Assembly (NCBI GenBank): GCA_004026145.2
Contig: CP034984.1
Coordinates: 1,275,946-1,339,945, forward strand
Length of the DNA stretch: 64,000 nucleotides
Reading direction: 5' to 3'
Source of the DNA: Takifugu bimaculatus
Lineage: Eukaryota; Chordata; Actinopteri; Tetraodontiformes; Tetraodontidae
How positions within the stretch are numbered: position 1 is the first letter of the stretch; each line of letters begins with the position of its first letter. Shown piece by piece: positions 28,410 to 40,313 of the stretch. The notes beneath the pieces are model-generated. The model saw only the letters and a program-made list of their open reading frames with translations. It was not told the origin of the DNA and searched no databases. The position numbers and the translations under genes are program-made.

Positions 28410-28839
28410 TTACAGAGTTAAAAAGCCATTAAAATAATGCCCAATGATGGGATTATTAAAAATTGAATGGATGAGCCGATGCTAAAATGACAGCTCTGTA
28501 AAATTATTTAATGCTTGGATATTTTGCATTGTGTTAAATGGGTTTAGACCACATAAAAATAGTTCCCTGGGCGTTTTTAGAGTATAGTTTTTGCCACTGT
28601 TCGTGTATTAATCCCATCAGACATTGCTAGTGTGATGCAATGTGCTTTAAATATCAAAACAGATGGGTAAACAAACACAAATCATTTACCACCCCTGATT
28701 ACTGTGGCAGTAAATCTAATAGAAAGAAAGCGGTGTAAGTTCGACCTAAAATAAGAAGTTATAGGCAGACAGGAGGGATGGAGCGAGGGAGGGAGGAGGG
28801 GGATGTAATGAGATGTTTTCCTCCGTCTTTCTCTTTCAT

Positions 28840-29120
28840 TCGGTTATCTTTGATTGACACGGCGTTAACAGCCCAGCCAAATCGAAGTAGATCCACCGTC
28901 CCAGTCCAAATGGCAGCATGTGCAGCCACCTCGGACATGCAAATTGCACCCGGGCAACCCATTGACTATGATTAATGAGTCTGGGCTGCCACCTTTGTTT
29001 CCTCCAGCAGCCGTTTGGAGTGAAACACAATCCCAAAATATTATCAATCCTCTATTAATACGGTCAATTTTACTCAGATTGCACGGGCTACTTCGAGCAA
29101 TTTATTGCCAAATGTCAGCA
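28840..29120. promoter_or_regulatory. Candidate enhancer: PBX-MEIS, POU octamer and SOX-type sites
   Basis: TGATTGACAC at 28851-28860 is one base from the PBX-MEIS composite TGATTGACAG. ATGCAAAT at 28937-28944 is a perfect POU octamer. GATTAATGAG and CTTTGTT (28993-28999, SOX type) follow within 60 bp. The block is unique and non-repetitive, 2.4 kb upstream of cdin1. Enhancer function is inferred. Confidence 0.33.
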
Positions 29121-29159
29121 TGTGTGCTCCCGCGTTTGTGTACGTATGTTAGGAGGGTG

Positions 29160-29230
29160 TGCACAATTACATTTAATTACATGTCAGTTAATTAAATTCA
29201 TTACAGGATAATAAAATGAATTGAAGAAAC
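29160..29230. promoter_or_regulatory. Dense homeodomain-site cluster
   Basis: TAATTA at 29174-29179, TGTCA at 29183-29187 region and TTAATTAA at 29188-29195 are followed by CATTA and GGATAATAAAATG, all in 60 bp. The close pairing of a TALE-type TGTCA with TTAATTAA is the notable part. Could also be simple AT-richness. Confidence 0.25.
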
Positions 29231-31079
29231 AGCTTTAAAAACCGGGGAAAAACACATGTGCCGCGTCTTCCGTGTAAAATATGGATGTGGGATTTACGGG
29301 GCAGTCATGCTGTTCAGAGGGGAGCGCACGAATCCGATACCTTGCTAATACTACAGGCATTTCCTGGTTATGGCCTGCCTCATATTTATTCTGTGAATTT
29401 TAGACATGAGAGCTCGGTCTCCCTGGAGACTGGTGGGTAATTTTTAGTTGTATGGGAGTCAAGTTATTTCATAAATGGGGGAAAAAAGACACTTCATGGC
29501 AGTAATTCTGACAATATGAAGTGAATATTATAGAGGTGAACCAAGGCTCAACATATTACAACATTAAGAATTTCCTTAAAATATTTAATGACATTTTTTT
29601 CTCCTTAAGGAGATTATACAAGCTTGAAACTCAGGCTGTAGATGCTGCTGATAACTTGCTCTTGTGCACACATTTTCGTTCCCGCACAGCCTTCCCTCCG
29701 CTGCGAGCGAAATGTAAATGTTTCCCAGACATTAAGGTGTATAAGTGCCATTAGTGGCACGGTGCTTAGCACCTACAATGGTGCGCCGAGAGCAGCGGAG
29801 CAGAGATCAGTGCGGCAACTCAGAGATATCAGAGGGAGACATCCTTTGTAAATTCATCTCCCACTGTGAGCGGGCTTCACAGCTGGTTAACAGCCCTGTG
29901 TGTGACGCTGTCCTGTTAACACGCGGTCTCTAAAGCACCCATCCTTCCCCATGCATCCGTCCCTGTAAGGCCTCCGTCGGCTTGCTCTTCCTCGGCTCTC
30001 ATTACTGCTCACCATGGCTCTCTCAGCCATCAAAGACACATGCGAGCTGATTTGTGTCTGCCCGCGAGATTATGTACACATGGAAGTAAACACGTGACAA
30101 GTGATCCACTTGCTTTGGGGGCCATTACAGTACACTGCCTTTCAACCCCTTCTCTGATTCTTATCTTTTCATGCCTTTGCATTACACTGATCCTTTTATA
30201 CCTATTACACACGCAGCTTCCCAACCAAAACCCCTGATCCTCTGATACCTAGATGAGTAAACTGCTCCTCCTGCCCGTGACCTCAGCCCTTTGTAGCGAT
30301 CGCACCAGACTTCCTCAGAGGCCCTGATCTTATCTGGCCATACCAATCCCACTTACACAGCTCCCTTTTGTAGCCACCAAAGAGACCTGAGCCCTTTCAG
30401 ACCCAGGAACTGAGCGGGTGCACAGACCTCAGCTCATCTCAGACATCATCCTACACTGCCCAGCGACAATGAGCTCTATTTTCTGATTCATCATGGGTCA
30501 GATAGAGCCTTTGTGCTAACAGAGACATTGTCCGGCCTAAACAGAGGAAACCACAAATGTTGTTGCAAAAGGAAAAGAGCATTAAATGATGTTTTCATTG
30601 CCACTTTGAGATATTATAACTTAGTAATAGATTTTTAATTGTTTTTTCATCCACCATGAAATATCTGTCACATAATTATTAGATGATTATAACACACCAC
30701 ATTTTAAAAACAGTAATTATTTTGGAGTAATTATTAATCTAATTTGAAACAATCTATTAGCTCCTAGATCCTTAAATTAGTTTCTATTTGCATAAAAACA
30801 TCCATTAGAGGAATCATGATTGAGAACTGGGCCAAAATTCCCGTTGCTATTCTTGATCGAACTACTAAAGGAATGATGAGTAGAGTACCTGAAAAGACAA
30901 GTCACATAACTGAGTAATAACCAACCAGTTAGGAGAAACAGCAAGTAGAATACTGCCTTCTTTCTGTCCCCTCTGCGCCTATTCCTCTCTATACGTGACT
31001 CAACTTAAAGCTTATAAGGGAGACATGCAGAAGAGTACGCCGTCCACTCATGTCGGGTTGGATGTTGCTGAATAAAAAT

Positions 31080-31300
31080 ACGGTCTTGCTTCGACGACTG
31101 GGCGTGAGTGAGCGCGCCTGCAATCAACCACGCCTTCATACTGCCAAGAGCCAATAAGAAACATCTATACTCAACTCAGTCGTTCTTTGACCAATCAGCG
31201 TTCTTGTCACACTGAGGTCATCTCTTCAACTTCCTAGCGGGAAGCTACTGAGGAAACCGTCTACAGACAGCAGGAATCTGTGGTAAATGACTATTTTCCT
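31080..31300 (+). promoter_or_regulatory. cdin1: Probable cdin1 promoter (TATA-less, two CCAAT boxes)
   Basis: Two forward CCAAT boxes lie 40 bp apart, at 31151-31155 (CCAATAAG) and 31191-31195 (ACCAATCAGCG, a good NF-Y site). Downstream at 31228-31244 is AACTTCCTAGCGGGAAG, which combines an ETS-type ACTTCC with an E2F-like GCGGGAA. No TATA box is seen at a fitting distance. The local sequence is more CpG-rich than its surroundings. These features suit a housekeeping-type promoter 250-400 bp upstream of the cdin1 ATG. The exact transcription start cannot be read from the sequence. CTGTG|GTAAAT near 31280 could be the donor of a 5' UTR exon, but this is unproven. Confidence 0.55.
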
Positions 31301-31462
31301 CATTATTTTTTATTTGTGGGCACATTTGGTTATTTATTACTTATCGTAGCAATTATTAGAAAACCTTACTGCATTGTGACGGTCCATGAGTTGAGTGTCT
31401 TGCGATATATCCGCAACGTAAAGCTAGATTGAGTTAGCAGTGCCTGTAAATTACAGCTGTTT

Positions 31463-31474
31463 TGACAGCTGTCA
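31463..31474. promoter_or_regulatory. Perfect TGACAGCTGTCA palindrome (MEIS/PKNOX/TGIF dimer-type site)
   Basis: The 12 bases TGACAGCTGTCA equal their own reverse complement and match the dimer consensus TGACAGSTGTCA known for TALE homeodomain proteins (MEIS, PKNOX, TGIF). The site is 79 bp upstream of the cdin1 ATG. A second CAGCTG E-box core lies just upstream at 31454-31459. Binding is inferred from the consensus only. The 3' end of the motif (CTGTCAG) could also serve as a splice acceptor for a 5' UTR exon. Confidence 0.5.
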
Positions 31475-31512
31475 GAGAAACAGTTCAAAGAGCATCCTAT
31501 ACAAAACTCACC

Positions 31513-31545
31513 ATGTCTGCACCTATAGATAGAACTGCTGGATAA
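31513..31545 (+). other. Upstream ORF in the cdin1 5' leader (10 codons)
   Basis: ATG in the context CTCACCATGT (A at -3) opens a 10-codon frame, MSAPIDRTAG, closed by TAA at 31543-31545. Seven bases separate this stop from the cdin1 ATG at 31553. If the transcript starts upstream of 31513, ribosomes would meet this ORF first and have little distance to re-initiate, so it could dampen cdin1 translation. Whether it lies in the mature mRNA is not known. Confidence 0.4.
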
Positions 31546-31552
31546 GAAGAAG

Positions 31553-31653
31553 ATGAAGCTATCGCGAGCAGAGTATAAAGAGATTGTCAGATGGACTGAA
31601 CGACTGAGACCAACACGTCAATGCATGAAGATGCTTAAAGACAGATTCCCCGA
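31553..31653 (+). CDS. cdin1: cdin1 coding exon 1 (residues 1-34, start codon)
   Basis: It encodes 33 codons plus GA, beginning [11 protein letters not shown] and ending with KDRFP. The human counterpart begins MILTKAQYDEI and has the same length, with P20-T-R-Q and RFP at identical positions. This is the N-terminal helical region. The start ATG has A at -3 (AAGATGA), and the frame has no in-frame ATG upstream that the alignment would require. The donor is GA|GTAAGT, a near-perfect U2 donor, phase 2. A short upstream ORF ends 7 nt before this ATG (separate entry). Confidence 0.93.
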
Positions 31654-34600
31654 GTAAGTACGAAGTGAGCTATGTTTTGGTATTTTATTATCTTACATAT
31701 GCTCTCCCAGCTCATCACTGTGCACCGAAGTCGAGTGCAGGTTTAAAGCTAACCTTAATTCAGCTTAACATCAAGAAAAAAATAAAAATTGGTAACTGAC
31801 ATCAGTGGCAACACTCATCATATGTTCTCATAGCCAGTTCCCTAAATAAGCATGCATGATTATTTATCCCTCTGTTAATGAATGTTTAAAATGATGTATT
31901 ATTTACGCGCATAGTTCAGTTGTCAAACTTACTCTGGACATTAATTAATTGAGCACATTCTGTCCAGGCTTTCACCACAGCATTATGTAGTGTTTTGCCA
32001 TGCAGTGTCTGCACATCCTGGAATCGAAGAGAGAGGTTAATGGTTGTGTTTGCCTTTCTCCTTGACACTGAGGGCCCTCGCTTTATTGAACGCTACATGT
32101 GTAATCCCCCAAGGCCGCCAAGACACCGTGGCTGATCCCGTCGAGGTCACTTACAAAGTCATATGTATTTTAGAGCTTCCTACTTTCATTCTGCCCTAAT
32201 CGCCAATCTAATGGAGGTATCGGGTTCCCAGAGGGACACGGCAGTGCCTGCGTTTGTCTTTAGAATATGTCATGCAGCTAAAGTTTATCTAATATCCTGT
32301 TTACGCACATTAGGGGGTCTGTCTTGTGTTTACTTAGACCCATATCGTTTTGTAATCCAATCGGTCTTGAAAGAGTGCAAATAGCATTCTTAGTCTGAAA
32401 GTGGCACCGGTGGGTGTAATAATGAAATGAAAATATCGGGTGGTTTTCATTCCAATAATTCTGCCCGATCGCTGGATCCCAGAGGTGCTGGCTCTTTTGT
32501 TTAGTCTTGCTGGTTATTGTTATTATTTCATTCGCCATAACCGATCTTGGGGAGGCCCTCGCTCTTTAAAATCCCAGAGTCTCATCACAGGGTCTGACAG
32601 ACAGGCACAGCAGCAGTGTTTTCACAGCCTGCAAAATTATTCTGGTTGTCCAATCAGCTGAGCTGGGCTCTGGAGGGTTAGTGATTGGACTGGCAGGAAA
32701 TCAGGCTCTTAAGACATAACATATCGACTAGGCCATCCATCATCTCTTAGCATGCGCTCAGGCGCGGCAGTCAGCCACCCCCGCCGCCGAAGCTCTCCCT
32801 GTCCCCTTGGACCGTGTGGGAGCTCTGCCACTGCATGACTATTGGCCAGGCTGGAAGGAACCAGGAGTGGGGGAAAGGTGTGTGTATGTGTGTATCAGGT
32901 GGGGCGAGTTTGCATTAAGAGGTTGCACAAAAAAAGTTGTGTGGAGTAATAACAATAAGAGAGACATAAAAGGCAAGAAAGTGGCTCATGTTATGGGTGA
33001 TTAGTAGATGAGGTAAGAGTAAACTAGATTCATTTATTATACTTATAGTGGCTGTGGTATATATTACACAAGTTATTACACATAGTGTCATTTTGATAGT
33101 TTTAAGGATAAAATATTTAAATGTATGGGTACATTTCCAGACAAACATAATAGTAATTGGTCAATAATATCCTCAACATTTTAGAGCTATTATTTCTTTT
33201 TTTTATTTGGAATTTAAACCTCAAAATGATCAATTCTGGTGATGCAGATGATACAAGATGGCCTTTCTCCTTAATTCTCTGACTGGAGTTTCAAATCATT
33301 TCATAATCATTGCTTTTTATTAGGGGCTCGAAGGGAGGAAACTCTCAACCTTAAACAAAATGATCGTTATAAGCCATTTCAGGGTAATTTTCACAGGAAG
33401 TCTGTCATTCTTTATGTTGTGCCAGAAGTATGGATAGTGGGAGGAGAGGGGGAGTGTCCCATAGACAGACAGAGAGAGAGACTGCGACGCAAAGTCCCTC
33501 ATCTGTAACGGCTGCGTAACACAGATGTTGGGAGTCATCTGTCAGCCTGGCCTCTCTCGCCGGGCCCGGGCTGCTCTGAGGGGAAAAGAATTGGACACGG
33601 TGCTGTCACTTTTTACCCCCACTCACAATAGAGGGACATGCATATATAAACCCCCCCCCCCCCACCACCACCACCTCCTGATAGCCAACTACGCTGTCCT
33701 GCCACGTATCTCGCCGTATGTGGGGGTGGGGTGGACCCGTTGCCGGCCGATAGGGGTGGGTTGGAAGGGGTGGCATCGGTCCCATCATCTCGCCGTGTAT
33801 TAGAATTGGAAATGATTGGCTGCTCTCTGAGGGTCCGCCTGGCTTCCCTTGGGTCTAGAGGGGGACCTCAGTTCTGCCACCCTTTGTCCCCAGAGAAAGT
33901 CTCTTAAAGAAGGGCAAGAAAGAGGGAGGGAAAGTGAGAGTCCTCTGTGTCCTTCTGTTTTCTGTGTTATGAATGAATTTGGGTGCAATGATTCTCCATT
34001 TAAATGACTTTCACAGAGGTAGGAGGGTGTGTAAAAGGGGCAGATGCCCCTGTTTTTGAAAAGCCTTTAAAACGTCTCCTTCCTGTAAACACAGCCCCAG
34101 CCGCCCCCCACCCCTCGCACACGCAGATCCCTGGCGTGGAGTCTCTGAATGTTTTTTAAATCGGGCCCTAATGTGCCGTTTTCATCAGCGCCGAGGCGGG
34201 CTGCAATATGGCTGCCTGCGGCTCGCTCTGGGAATATGAATGTTGATTAAGCATGCGTTCAGCCTTTTGAAATTCTGAAGAAGTGTCAGAATAATGGATG
34301 TTGAGCAAATGTCAAGCATTTGTTAATTTCTCTGTTATTTGGGGTTTATCTAGCATGATCTTTGGAGGGAAGGCGCAGGACAGGATTACTGAGGCATGCA
34401 CCATTGATATGGTGATTTCTTGGCTACATGTTGTTTTTTTGATGGTAATATCAGGTTCATGGTGAAGCTGGGGGAGCTCATTTTTTATTTATCATGGCTG
34501 TGGTGTTTATCTCTTTGGGGTTTTTTTTACTCCTGGCGCTTAAACATAAGGATTTACTAAAAGGTATGATGCATTAAGCATGTGCTTTAAACCCTTTTTT

Positions 34601-37600
34601 TTACCTTATGACTTTGTTTTGAAGAGAAAAGTACCTGTTTAAACTTTTACACTCGCAGCAATGGAGCACACATCTTTTCCTGATGATTCTAGCGTTATCC
34701 GTTGTTCAACAGTTAACAATCTAACCAGTAATGTAGTTAATTTGATGAGTTATTACAACAGAGGCTAACCACCCACCACTCACCTGGCTGTGTGAAAACA
34801 CCAGGTATTGTTACACTACTGTTCTGATTGTTATATCGGCCTATCCAAAGTCAATCATATATTCAACCTTCAATTCATAAATGTTTAAGAATGAGATTAG
34901 CCAGTTTTGATTTAAAAAAGGCTCTCCGCTCAGTATTCTCACTTGGCTCTTTTTCTGTTTAACTGTGATTTCCATCATAGTCTCAGTGGAATCAACTGAT
35001 TTGCTCCGTTGCAGCTCCTACAAAGTTAGATTTACCCAGTTCTGTTGTAGCCTGGAAGTGGCGACGACATTACCCAGAGACTGATCTGGTGCAGACCCAG
35101 TGGGGGCAGCCCTGAAACCTCCCGCACACCGCCTCACACTTCGGGCTGCGCGGATTGAATGAAACACAAACTGGCAGTTGGGGCTTAAGGGTGCAACTCT
35201 TAAAGGAGGAGAGGCTGGCAGACTAATTCCACAGCTCAGCGAGGTTAGATGAGCTTCGGGAGGGTGAAGGGATGAATGAAGTGACACCAGAGACGGCGTG
35301 GATGCAGAAGGAGCCGTCACGTCAAGCTACCAAGCTCATGAATAATGGACACAATCATTTACTTGATTAGGAGGCACATAAATGACTACTTCCTGTTGAT
35401 ATCTTTGGAACATTCTGTGAATCACAAAGCTTTTTCAGCTCACTGGGCTGTTGCTTGAGTAAGATATTACAACCCTACAAGAGAATTCTTTTGAAAATCT
35501 GAGCTTATATTGTGTGAATAGACTAAAAATCAGTTAATATTACCAGACACACATTATTAGTCTATCATGATTTAAAACCACAAACAGCATAGAATACCAC
35601 GGTACAGTTACAGAAGGGTGCATTGCCCCAGGTTCGCCTTGCATATCGAGATCAATTGCTAAAGAAGAGTGAAGTAAATGGCCCAGAATGATACGAGTGC
35701 CCCAGCTATGCTTAGGGGAGTTACCAATTGGTCAGTGTAGTGTGTTTCTTGCCAGACCAGCAGACACTTGCTATTGAGCAGATCACATGGAGCTCATTTC
35801 CAAGAGTGTGCAGGAGCAGCCGTGGCAAAAAATTACACTTACAAAATGCGAGAATTCGTGTCACAAAGAATATCATGAGGGTCCCTCACTTTCACGAGGA
35901 ATCATAATTAGAGGAGTGATAGTGGCCTCTTTCCTGCTCTTATGGACATTTTTACCCAAATGTGTTGGCATTTAAGGGCATCAGAAGACTGAAATTCAAG
36001 AGATCATAATAAAATGGAGGAGAATCTTTAAAGCTGTATGTTTTGATACCTGTGGAAGAGAGAAGTAGTTCTAAAGTGACTTTTTGTCCACAATCCCCTG
36101 CAGTTTTTTATGTAAGCTATTCTACAGAGCAGTGTATTTGTCATTATTTTATTGTCTGACCAATAAAATAATATATGTTTAAATGATGCCATATTTCAAT
36201 GCCCTAGTAACTTGATGTCAAAGCTTTAAAATTGTGTTCCAGTGCGCAAAATATGTCAAATTAATTGCTGTAAACAGTAAACATGTGTGCTATTGTGCAA
36301 CTATTTGTTTGAAACTGCATGACATTTCTTTAGTCTGACTGCATCACAGTTATACGTTTAATGCTAAAATATATATTTTTTAGAACGTGTTCCTTGCGCT
36401 GCTGATGACGGCAGCCTTAGCTGAGAAACAGATGTTAGCATTTTGCCTATCAGCATGCGTAATTAGCATCATTTGCATATCCAGTGTTTTATCCGCACTT
36501 GGTGAACTTTTTTCAGTTTTTAAAATATTGATTCACAAGACATGTTTCCTTATATTATCCAAAAGCACAAAGACTAAAATCCTTGAAATTTAAAAGCTAG
36601 TTATGCTAATCATCAGCTAATAATTACAGGACTGAAGCTATGGTATACTAATGTTAAACAATAACTCCATATAAATTATGAGAATGCATAATTTCCTCTG
36701 TATCACTTCTCTCTTTTCAAAATAGCTTAATTGCCATTTGTAAAAACATGTTGTATGCCTCAATTAGCCAGTTCTGCGCCCTGAAGTGTCGCACCAGGCA
36801 ACGCTCTTTGCATGCAGATCCACCAAATGCTAATACTGTCGCAGCATATGATAGCAATGTCATTAGCCAGGTGGCTTTCATTACCTAAATTACAGCGACT
36901 GTTTAGAATTAATTATTTGTAAATAGCAAGATTCTGAATATAATTGATCGCTCAAATTTCCCCTCATCTCCTATTAATTAGTTGGCTGTGAATTTCTGTA
37001 GGCTTTTTTTTAATGCACATTTAAGACACAGACGCTATCTGAATGCACGAGGAGATAAGGAATTTGTCAGAGTCATAACCAGTGGATATCCTTACTTAAT
37101 AGGGCCTAAAGCAGTGACCAGACAGGCATACCAGCTCTGTGACAAAGTGAAAGTCCCTAATTGTTTTTAATTTAATCTGCCGTTTTACTATTTTGGGTGC
37201 CAGTGCATATTAATGTTCTGTCTTATGTTGTAAGGGAGGGTAATTAGGTTGAGAGTGAACGATTCCCTAACCACTCTTCTGTCTCCCAGCCTTCTGTTTT
37301 ACAATGTTCTGAGGTATATTCAAGGGGGAGAGTGTATTTCTGGTTTTTTTTCACTCATAAAGGTCAATGTAAAGATGTTCCACAAGACACAAAACAGTGG
37401 AGATTGCTGATTTATTCCAGCAATAAGTCATTTATTAAAAGCATTTATAATATGGTATAGTCATTAGGTTGTGGTCTTTAAAACAGCAGAATGGTTTTGA
37501 TACTGGGATCGTTTGTGGGTGTATTTCTTGGCTGGAGGCAGACAGAATGTGATCCTACAGCGCACATCTCCTTTACGATATTGTGCTTGACTACATATTT

Positions 37601-38837
37601 AAGCATCAAGTGAACACGGTGCCCAGGAGAGCACAGCTTGAATGCACATTTGTTTAAAATCTACAGGAAGTTACAGTTCTGGAAAATAACACATAATGCT
37701 ATAAGGTGGGGGCTGACTGTAAAACGCTGATGTTTTCTATTCTGAGCAGGATTTCTTATTTTTTCTTCCCTTATTTTTTTATTATTTCAACACTTTGGCA
37801 ACAGCTGACCCTGGTCTGAAAGCAAAATAACAAAAGTCCCCAAAGTTTCAAGTGTGAGATAAAAGAGAAGCTTTCTCAGATATTTAGGGACAGTTTTTCC
37901 TTTTCCTTTTAAAGTTAACAGGGAATAGATTTAGCAATTAGGCAGTAATCATGCTCATTTTAGAGGGTAATCCATTTAAAACATAACAGATGTCTGCTCC
38001 AACAGGGGATTCACCGTGGTCCCATGCCAACAATAAGGCTATAATGTGTTGAAATTCTCAGGCGCAAGGTTGAAGTGTGGAAGAAATTTCTCCCCCCCAA
38101 CCTAAGTGTCCACATGCTGACAGTTGACCATTTAATGGCCCATTTAATTGCAGTTGCCCCTTCGTCCCCAAGCATCATTGTAAATTAATGCTGAGATGAC
38201 ATGTTTTTTTCCACCGTTTTCTCGGTTCGAACTTGTTTTTTTTCCACTTTTGTGAAGCGTCCCTGTGATATGTGAGGTTCCACCAAGGTCCATAGACCTG
38301 TGAGCCGGAAGAGAACCAAACACAACATCATAGATTCAAACGTTTGAATGCAACGTGGTCACAGGTAGAATCCAGACATACACCAAATGTGCAACGTGCC
38401 CAGCTCATTATGGGGGTGACCATTGTTAGACGGTTAGAATATCACTCACTGCTTTAAATGTCCGCCGCTCAAATGTTACGGGGGATGGGGAGGGGGATTG
38501 AAGGTGGCGGTGAGTCCCCGCCGTTGCCAGGTGTCTGACATTGACTGGAGCCGATGATGAATGTGACTTGCGGCAGCCCAAAGAATCAGCCCACTCCTGG
38601 GAGTCCCAGCGTCCCGCGGTGAAAGTTTCCATTTTCAAAGGCCATCAGCGGCAGTGGGAAAGCTGTGGAACGGCCCGTCCCCTCACAGCGAGGGAGGCAA
38701 AGTTTTTCCAATCGGTATGTTCAGCACCGCTCACGGGGAAGAGGAGAAATACGCGCCCTCGCCACGTTAACTCTGCCAAACCATGTAAATCTGAGTGGTT
38801 CTCTCAACCGGTGATGGGGCTTCAATCTAGTCAAATG

Positions 38838-38876
<39 letters not shown>

Positions 38877-40229
38877 TGATTTCATTTCCAATTCAGTTGG
38901 TGTTTACTTTGGTTCGCATCATTTTCCAGCGGCGGAAACTGCTCTTAAATCACGAACGATTTAGCTTTCAGCACGAGAGGATGAAGGAAGATGGTACCTA
39001 AGAATGAGTGAGTGGGGGGGGGGGGACTCATTTTCTCATCTCTTATACCACATAGTGCCTTCCCCCTGTTCTCCCACCTCTGCATGACAGAGGCAGGGAT
39101 CCTTTGTCGAAGGTGTTCATCTGGAACAACTTTGCCACACTTGTTTTCATGTTCTTTTAGATTACAGGGCAGCCGGCTCGGCTTGGACGCCCCCCTTCCC
39201 TTTGTCTCCGTGCTATGCACTCTGGTAATTAACTTTGTCCTTCTTTTATTTGTTCCAGTCACTCGCAGTCCACTCTTCTGAGCATCTTCTCCCTGGAGTA
39301 CCAGGTTAGAAGTTTTCTTCTTTTGTGAGCCCTGACAGGTGCCTAATTGAATGATGAATGTCCCTTTATTTCTTTGTAATTGAACTGCCAGCGCTCTGAT
39401 TGGTTTGGAGGACCCCCTCCCACCACCACTACCACCGTACCCTCGTTGATTTCACCCCCCCCCCCCCCCCTTTCTCTACCTCTTCATGTTCACGTTGAAG
39501 GCCTGGCCGAGTCTCAGTGGATGTCTGCCAAGTCTTCCCATCCATCTGTCTAATAACATCTAGCCCCTGCTTATTTGGTGGACCTGTAATAAATTATGCT
39601 AAACCATTATTATTCTGACAATAATAATTTCCCCTTGTAGCGCGGCTACGTGTGCTAAATGTTTGCTGACTCGCACTGTCACTGCCGCTTTCCACGGCTG
39701 ACAGCGGATGATGATAAATGGCCACTGCTGCCGGTGGCAGAAGGCAGCACAGGCAGAAAATGGAGTCATTTATCATCCGGCTGACAGGTGTCAGTCACAC
39801 CGGCTGTCTCCACGGAATTACATTTTTTTTTTTTTTTTTACGTGTAGTAGTTTTTAAATAAGTTGTTTTTTAACCACTGCACTTCCTCTTTTATCCCCCC
39901 TCCTTCGCCACAAACACGGCAATTGAATTGCATGGAAATGTCACGGCATGGAATGTGAGAGAGGGTCATTGTGAGATTGAAAAAGGGGAAATGAATACAA
40001 GGTTTGAGCGAGGGGGTTTTGTGTGTGTGTGTGTGTGTGGGGGGGTGGGGGGGGGGGTTGAACAAGGTTACTTTGGCACACTTTGACCCCTTTGACTTAT
40101 TGAAATTAAATTACTCTGACCCAAAGACTCTTGAACATGAAGCTGCCGAAGCTGCAGTTTATTCAGGTGGTGAGAAATAAAAAGCAGTATGGAAAAAGAT
40201 CAAATCATTTATTGATGATGATGATGATG

Positions 40230-40313
<84 letters not shown>

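Larger units (their letters stand above)
28407..31079. other. Gene-free sequence upstream of the cdin1 promoter
   Basis: AT-rich unique DNA with no supported exon. Two blocks with dense homeodomain, POU and SOX-type words are listed separately. TGACAGCTC at 28485 and an A/T-rich stretch at 30590-30790 with many TAATTATT words are also present. Confidence 0.55.
31654..39258 (+). other. cdin1: cdin1 intron 1 (7.6 kb)
   Basis: A phase 2 intron with donor GTAAGT. It contains a C13 tract followed by (ACC)n at 33651-33675, G-rich sequence at 33719-33775, a (CA)16 at 38840-38873, a G12 at 39014-39025 and several AT-rich candidate regulatory blocks. No nested gene is supported. Confidence 0.85.

Noticed and set aside
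31066..31076. AATAAA upstream of the cdin1 promoter as a polyadenylation signal of another gene
   Set aside because: No exon of an upstream + strand gene was found, and the hexamer is common by chance in AT-rich DNA.
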